Assembly (NCBI RefSeq): GCF_023823685.1
Contig: NZ_JAMXBF010000005.1
Coordinates: 62,001-126,000 of the forward strand
Direction of reading: 5' to 3'
DNA from: Pseudomonas subflava
GTDB lineage: Bacteria > Pseudomonadota > Gammaproteobacteria > Pseudomonadales > Pseudomonadaceae
DNA length: 64,000 nucleotides
Below the pieces are notes generated by a model. That model was not told the origin of the DNA and made no database searches. It saw only the letters and a program-made list of their open reading frames with translations. Both the position numbers and the translations under genes were made by a program. The number at the start of each line of letters is the position of its first letter. The stretch's first letter is position 1. Below, piece by piece: positions 60,302 to 64,000 of the stretch.

Positions 60302-61767
60302 ACCTCGCGCTCCAAAGCCTCGGCCAGCACGGCCTTAAGCTGATCGCGCAGCTTGCCAATCTCGCCTTGCAGAGCCGCGTAGTTGCGCAGCAGCTCGTCC
60401 GGGTCATGGCTGACCTGCTCGCCGATATGCGGGTTCTTGCAGTCCAGGTTCCAGTTGCGCGCCTTGAGCTCGTCGAGGCTGACCTTCCAGGCAAATTCGT
60501 TTTCCACCCGTGTGGCAAAGCCATCGACCTCGCTGCCCCACCAGGCCTCCTCCGCCGTGAACTCCTCGATACGCATGGGCTTGGTCTTGGAGTAGCTCTT
60601 GTAACCGGCCGGGTACTGGTGCTCGTAGAACCACACGTCCTTGGTCGGCGTGCCTTTGGTGAAGAACAGCAGGTTGGTCTTGATGCCGGTGTAGGGGTTG
60701 AATACACCGTTGGGCAGGCGAACGATGGTGTGCAGGTTGCACTCGGTGAGCAGCTTTTCCTTGATGCGGCTCTTGATGCCTTCGCCGAACAGGAAGCCGT
60801 CGGGCAGCACCACAGCGGCGCGGCCACCGTCTTTGAGCAGGTGCATGATCAGCACCAGAAACAGGTCGGCGGTCTCGCGGGTACGGAAGGCGGCGGGGAA
60901 GTTGGTTTCGATGCCGTCTTCTTCCATGCCGCCGAACGGCGGGTTGGCGACGATGCAGTCGACCCGCTCGCCCGGGCCCCAGCTGATCAGCGGGCGGCTT
61001 AGGGTGTTGTCGTGCCTGATCTGGCTGGGCACTTCTATGCCATGCAGGATCATGTTGGTGGTGGCCAGCAGGTGCGGCAGCGGCTTTTTCTCCACGCCGA
61101 AGATGCTGGCCTGCAGCAGGCGTTCGTCCTCGGCGGTTTTCACATAGCGGTTGCGCTTGTGTTCGATGGAGCAGGTGAGGAAGCCGCCGGTGCCACAGGC
61201 CGGGTCCATGACCTTTTCCTGCAGCTTGGGATCGACCATGCGCACCATGAATTCGGTGACCGGGCGCGGGGTGTAGAACTCGCCAGCGTTGCCGGCGCTC
61301 TGCAGGTCGCGCAGTAGCTGCTCATACATGTCGCCGAAGGCGTGGCGCTCCTGGGCCTTGTTGAAGTCCACGCCCTCCTGAATCTTGTTGACCACCTGGC
61401 GCAGCAGTTGGCCGGACTTCATGTAGTTGTAGGCGTCCTCGAACACGGCTCGCACCACGAAGGCAGCCGGGGTGGTGCTGTATTCGTGGAGGTTCTGCAG
61501 CTGCGGGAACAGGTTGTTGTCGATGAAGTCCTTCAACGTCTCGCCGGTCATGCCTTCCGGGTCGGCGGCCCAGGTGCGCCAGCGGCAGCTGTCGGGAATT
61601 GGCGACCTGTAGTTGTCGTCCATCAGCTCCCATTCCTGCTCGCGGTCGTCGAAGATCTTGAGGAACAGCATCCACACGAGCTGGCCGATGCGCTGGGCGT
61701 CGCCGTCGACTCCGACGTCTTTGCGCATGATGTCCTGGATGGATTTGATGATTGAGCTGATCGACAT
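60298..61767 (-). CDS. hsdM: Type I restriction-modification DNA methyltransferase HsdM
   Basis: A 489-residue N6-adenine methyltransferase subunit. Helical N-terminal domain (residues 1-150), SAM-binding motif I DPACGTGGFL (188-197) and catalytic motif IV NPPFGG (275-280). GEFYTPRPVTEFMVRMVDP precedes motif I as usual. It methylates the host site in complex with HsdS and supports restriction with HsdR. The module between it and hsdR is unusual. Confidence 0.95.
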   Translation of the reverse strand: MSISSIIKSIQDIMRKDVGVDGDAQRIGQLVWMLFLKIFDDREQEWELMDDNYRSPIPDSCRWRTWAADPEGMTGETLKDFIDNNLFPQLQNLHEYSTTPAAFVVRAVFEDAYNYMKSGQLLRQVVNKIQEGVDFNKAQERHAFGDMYEQLLRDLQSAGNAGEFYTPRPVTEFMVRMVDPKLQEKVMDPACGTGGFLTCSIEHKRNRYVKTAEDERLLQASIFGVEKKPLPHLLATTNMILHGIEVPSQIRHDNTLSRPLISWGPGERVDCIVANPPFGGMEEDGIETNFPAAFRTRETADLFLVLIMHLLKDGGRAAVVLPDGFLFGEGIKSRIKEKLLTECNLHTIVRLPNGVFNPYTGIKTNLLFFTKGTPTKDVWFYEHQYPAGYKSYSKTKPMRIEEFTAEEAWWGSEVDGFATRVENEFAWKVSLDELKARNWNLDCKNPHIGEQVSHDPDELLRNYAALQGEIGKLRDQLKAVLAEALEREV

Positions 61768-61778
61768 GGTGGTTCCCG

Positions 61779-62504
61779 TTACTGCTGGGCCGGAGGCACG
61801 GCGAGGGCCTCCAGGCGCTGAAAAATAAGTTCTTCCCGCGCCTGCTGCTGGCGGGCGGCGGATTGCACGGCGTAGGCGAAGTCGCGATGGACGAGCAGTG
61901 CGCCGATGGCTTGGGCGATGTAGTGGCGCAGGGCGGGTGGAGCCTGGGCCAGTTCGGCCTGCAGGCTGTCGCGGCCGTCCACCACGGCGAGAATGTCTTC
62001 GATATCGCGGCTGGCCAGTGGGTCGTTACGGCCACGGCCGCGATAGGCCTCAAGTTTGGTGGCGAGGAAGTAGCCGGGCGCGACGACGCGGATTAGCGTG
62101 CCGGAGGGCAGAGCATGGTCGGCTGCGCTTTGCAGGGCGTCGCGGTACCAGCGGTTGGTGAAGTTGAGGATGTCTTCGTCATCGGGCATGAAGTCGACGA
62201 TCAGCTCGCGACCGGTCAGCGCATTGGGCAGGCGCATGCGGCAGATAACCTCGTCCTCGGGCGACTCTCTGAAACCACGTTCGCGCAGCTCGGTGAGCAG
62301 GCGTTGCCATTTGCCGTAACCGAGCACATGGACGATCACGTCGACATCCTCGGTGAAGCGTACCGCCTCGCGGGCGAAGGCATCGGTGAGCAACAACGCG
62401 GTGGTACAGCCGCCAACGAAGGCGACCTGGCGCAGCAGCTCCGGACCCAGGGCATCGGCCACGGTCTGCAGCATCTGCTCCTGCACGCGCCATTCAGCGG
62501 CCAT
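61779..62504 (-). CDS. AbiEii-like nucleotidyltransferase, possible toxin
   Basis: A 241-residue protein. FVGGCTTALLL followed by VRFTEDVDVIV matches the hG[GS]...DhD signature of the DNA polymerase beta-type nucleotidyltransferases, including AbiEii/AbiGii toxins. Further on, YFLATKLEAYRGRGRNDPLASRDIEDILAVVDG resembles the conserved Lys and Asp region of that group. The ATG at 62504 overlaps the end of the upstream regulator gene by 11 bases. Together they look like an AbiE-type toxin-antitoxin pair inserted in the restriction operon. Confidence 0.75.
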   Translation of the reverse strand: MAAEWRVQEQMLQTVADALGPELLRQVAFVGGCTTALLLTDAFAREAVRFTEDVDVIVHVLGYGKWQRLLTELRERGFRESPEDEVICRMRLPNALTGRELIVDFMPDDEDILNFTNRWYRDALQSAADHALPSGTLIRVVAPGYFLATKLEAYRGRGRNDPLASRDIEDILAVVDGRDSLQAELAQAPPALRHYIAQAIGALLVHRDFAYAVQSAARQQQAREELIFQRLEALAVPPAQQ

Positions 62505-63054
62505 CGGCTTCGCCTCGCAGCTGTTGTTCCAGCAGTTCTCTGGCCAGGCTGGCCTCGCGCTCGTTGCCCAGGCGAATGGCGTCGACCAGAGCGAGCATGG
62601 CGTAGAGGCTTGCGTCCTGGCGGGCCGCGCTGGGCACGCTCTTGAACAGCGGCTCGACCGCCTGGCCCATGTCGCTGCCATGGGCATCTTCCCAAACCGG
62701 AATATGCTCGCCACCAGACAACAGCTTGCCGGCCAGCACCGGCGCGGCGTGTGCGGTGGCCAGGCCACGCACAATGGGGCCGGGGCGCACCGGGAAGACG
62801 TACTTCAGGCCATGGCCGAGAAACTCGTTGAGGGCGCGGGTATTGGTGCGCGGTATGCCGCTACCCCGTTCCAGCTTGGCCAGCCCTGCAGCAATGCAGC
62901 GGTTGAGCGCATTGCTGACTTCAGACTTGCTGATGCCGGTGGACTGCTCCAGCGCGCGCATGGAGAAGTGTTCCGCCGCCTGTTCGGCAGCATGCTGCTG
63001 ATTTTCAAGGCTGGCGAGCTTGAGTAGCAGCAGAATGTCTTGACCTTTCATCAT
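62494..63054 (-). CDS. Winged-helix regulator, possible antitoxin
   Basis: A 186-residue protein starting MMKGQDILLLLKLAS. A winged-helix DNA-binding region lies at ~residues 20-65 (FSMRALEQSTGISKSEVSNAL, NRCIAAGLAK). A C-terminal region of unknown fold follows. Two ATGs (63054, 63051) are possible; GGAG lies about 11 bases before the first. The gene order, regulator then nucleotidyltransferase with overlap, is that of AbiEi/AbiEii modules, although I cannot show true AbiEi homology. Confidence 0.7.
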   Translation of the reverse strand: MMKGQDILLLLKLASLENQQHAAEQAAEHFSMRALEQSTGISKSEVSNALNRCIAAGLAKLERGSGIPRTNTRALNEFLGHGLKYVFPVRPGPIVRGLATAHAAPVLAGKLLSGGEHIPVWEDAHGSDMGQAVEPLFKSVPSAARQDASLYAMLALVDAIRLGNEREASLARELLEQQLRGEADGR

Positions 63055-63183
63055 GAAATGACTTCTCCGTCCACTGTCTATGGACAAAGGACAGTCTGGT
63101 GGGCCGGCCAGTCTGCTGTCAACGTTCACCGGTCAGGGGCGTAGGGTGGAAACGCCGCTTGCGGCTTATCCACAGGGTCGCCT

Positions 63184-63211
63184 GGTGGGCAACGCTACGC
63201 CGTTGCCCACC
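63184..63211. repeat. Perfect hairpin repeat between hsdR and the embedded module
   Basis: GGTGGGCAACG pairs with CGTTGCCCACC over a 6-nt loop (11-bp stem). Preceding it (from about 63140) is a related GTAGGGTGGAAACGCC...TTATCCAC half-element. This is the common style of Pseudomonas REP sequences and may mark the boundary where the two-gene module was inserted. Confidence 0.55.
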
Positions 63212-63225
63212 CTACAGACGGCCTG

Positions 63226-64000
63226 TCAGCTGGCGTAGAGTTGATCTTCCAGCTCGTGGATGGCTTGCTGGTAACCGGGCTTGCCGCCGAATGCCTTGAC
63301 CAGTTCGAGAGGCGCACCGATCTGGCTGAAGGGGTCGATCTTGAGGATCTGTATGTCCTCGATGCTCTCGATGCCGGTATCGGCGTACTTATCGAGCAGC
63401 GCTTCCAGCACCTGGCGGGCAGCGCCGGAGTACCTGGCGAAGTAGTTGCGCTTCTTCACCTGCTCGGCGCGCTCCTTGCGGGTAAGCGGCGGCTGATCGA
63501 AGGCGACGTGGCAAATCAGGTCGAAGGGGTCGAGGGGCTGGCCGCGCTTGGCTGCGACTTCCTCGGCCAAGGCTTCCCACATCACGCCCTGGGCGGCCAT
63601 CTCATCGATAATGGCTTTCTTCTGTTCAGCATCGCCCCAGCGACGGAGGAAGTCGTTCAGCGAGGCGAACTGTTTGTGTACGCAGGCGCGGGTGTAGTCG
63701 TGCAGCGACTCGGTGATTAGCTTGCCGTCGGGGCCGTAGTACTGCACGCGTTCGGCGATGACATGAATCGGCAAATCGCCGATCACGTACTTGATGCGCT
63801 TCTTGCCGCCGGACTGCTCTTCGGATTCGTCTCCCTCGGGCAGCCAGTCGCCACCGTCGACTATGCCGTCCTCATCCTGCGGGCCTTCGGGCGGCACTGG
63901 GGATTCGCCGCCCTCGGGGGCATAGATCACCACGGGGTCGCCGTCGAAAGCCGGGTCGGCGAACAGCTCGGTGGCCTTCTTGAAGTCCATGATGGTGAAC
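63226..64000 (-). CDS. hsdR: Type I restriction endonuclease HsdR, C-terminal part
   Basis: The gene runs off the right end of the window; only about 258 C-terminal residues are seen. FTIMDFKKATELFADPAFDG is the characteristic HsdR segment after the motor domain, followed by the C-terminal domain (FASLNDFLRRWGDAEQKKAIIDEM, FDLICHVAFDQPPLTRKERAEQVKKRNYF) that mediates assembly with HsdM. The nuclease and helicase domains lie outside. It is upstream of the embedded module and hsdM on the same strand. Confidence 0.85.
   Translation of the reverse strand, partial: FTIMDFKKATELFADPAFDGDPVVIYAPEGGESPVPPEGPQDEDGIVDGGDWLPEGDESEEQSGGKKRIKYVIGDLPIHVIAERVQYYGPDGKLITESLHDYTRACVHKQFASLNDFLRRWGDAEQKKAIIDEMAAQGVMWEALAEEVAAKRGQPLDPFDLICHVAFDQPPLTRKERAEQVKKRNYFARYSGAARQVLEALLDKYADTGIESIEDIQILKIDPFSQIGAPLELVKAFGGKPGYQQAIHELEDQLYAS

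Overview
The window is about 64 kb of GC-rich chromosome from a Pseudomonas, most likely the P. aeruginosa-related, high-GC part of the genus. Gene order supports this: ribB-ribH-nusB-thiL-pgpA, ribA, dxs-ispA-xseB, parC/parE with cpdA-yqiB-nudF, thiC/tolC, rnr-rlmB-rpsF-rpsR-rplI-dnaB-alr. From memory of P. aeruginosa PAO1, these blocks lie in separate parts of that genome (around PA4042-4054, PA4964-4974 and PA4930-4937), so the window joins blocks that are distant there.

Layout. 1-5163 (+): riboflavin and thiamine cofactor genes, pgpA, a periplasmic solute-binding protein, a retropepsin-like protease and ribA. 5160-8600: a membrane protein, the cobalamin-binding protein BtuF, and the convergent receptor btuB with its cobalamin riboswitch. 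8689-19340 (-): a chemoreceptor, the isoprenoid block dxs/ispA/xseB, an epoxide-hydrolase-like enzyme paired with a single-chain acyl-CoA carboxylase, and a PqiC-like lipoprotein. 19459-27910 (-): parC, a second retropepsin-like protease, a phytase-like protein, parE, yqiA, cpdA, yqiB, nudF. 28135-37606 (+): accessory genes. A PAS protein is followed, after a hairpin and an AT-rich palindromic operator, by a six-gene overlapping operon. 37708-44357: an RsiV-like lipoprotein, thiC with a TPP riboswitch, tolC and a second chemoreceptor. 44492-53379: two tandem tRNA-Leu(CAG) genes with a shared promoter, then rnr, rlmB, the S6/S18/L9 operon, dnaB and alr. 53447-57841: a 7TM-GGDEF diguanylate cyclase and a YgiQ radical SAM protein. 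57980 to the end (-): a type I restriction-modification locus (hsdR partial, hsdM, hsdS) with a two-gene wHTH/nucleotidyltransferase module inserted between hsdR and hsdM.

The most interesting part is the operon at 29240-37606. It encodes a ThiF/E1-like adenylyltransferase fused to a possible acyltransferase domain, an acyl-CoA dehydrogenase-family enzyme, an MMPL/RND transporter, a secreted protein that looks like the periplasmic loops of that same transporter without its membrane helices, a LolA-like periplasmic carrier and an outer-membrane beta-barrel. Together they look like a pathway that makes an acyl or lipid-like product and moves it from the inner membrane to the outer membrane. I do not recognise it as a described system. 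A second accessory feature is the restriction locus, whose HsdS carries an extra C-terminal domain and whose embedded module resembles AbiE-type toxin-antitoxin pairs.
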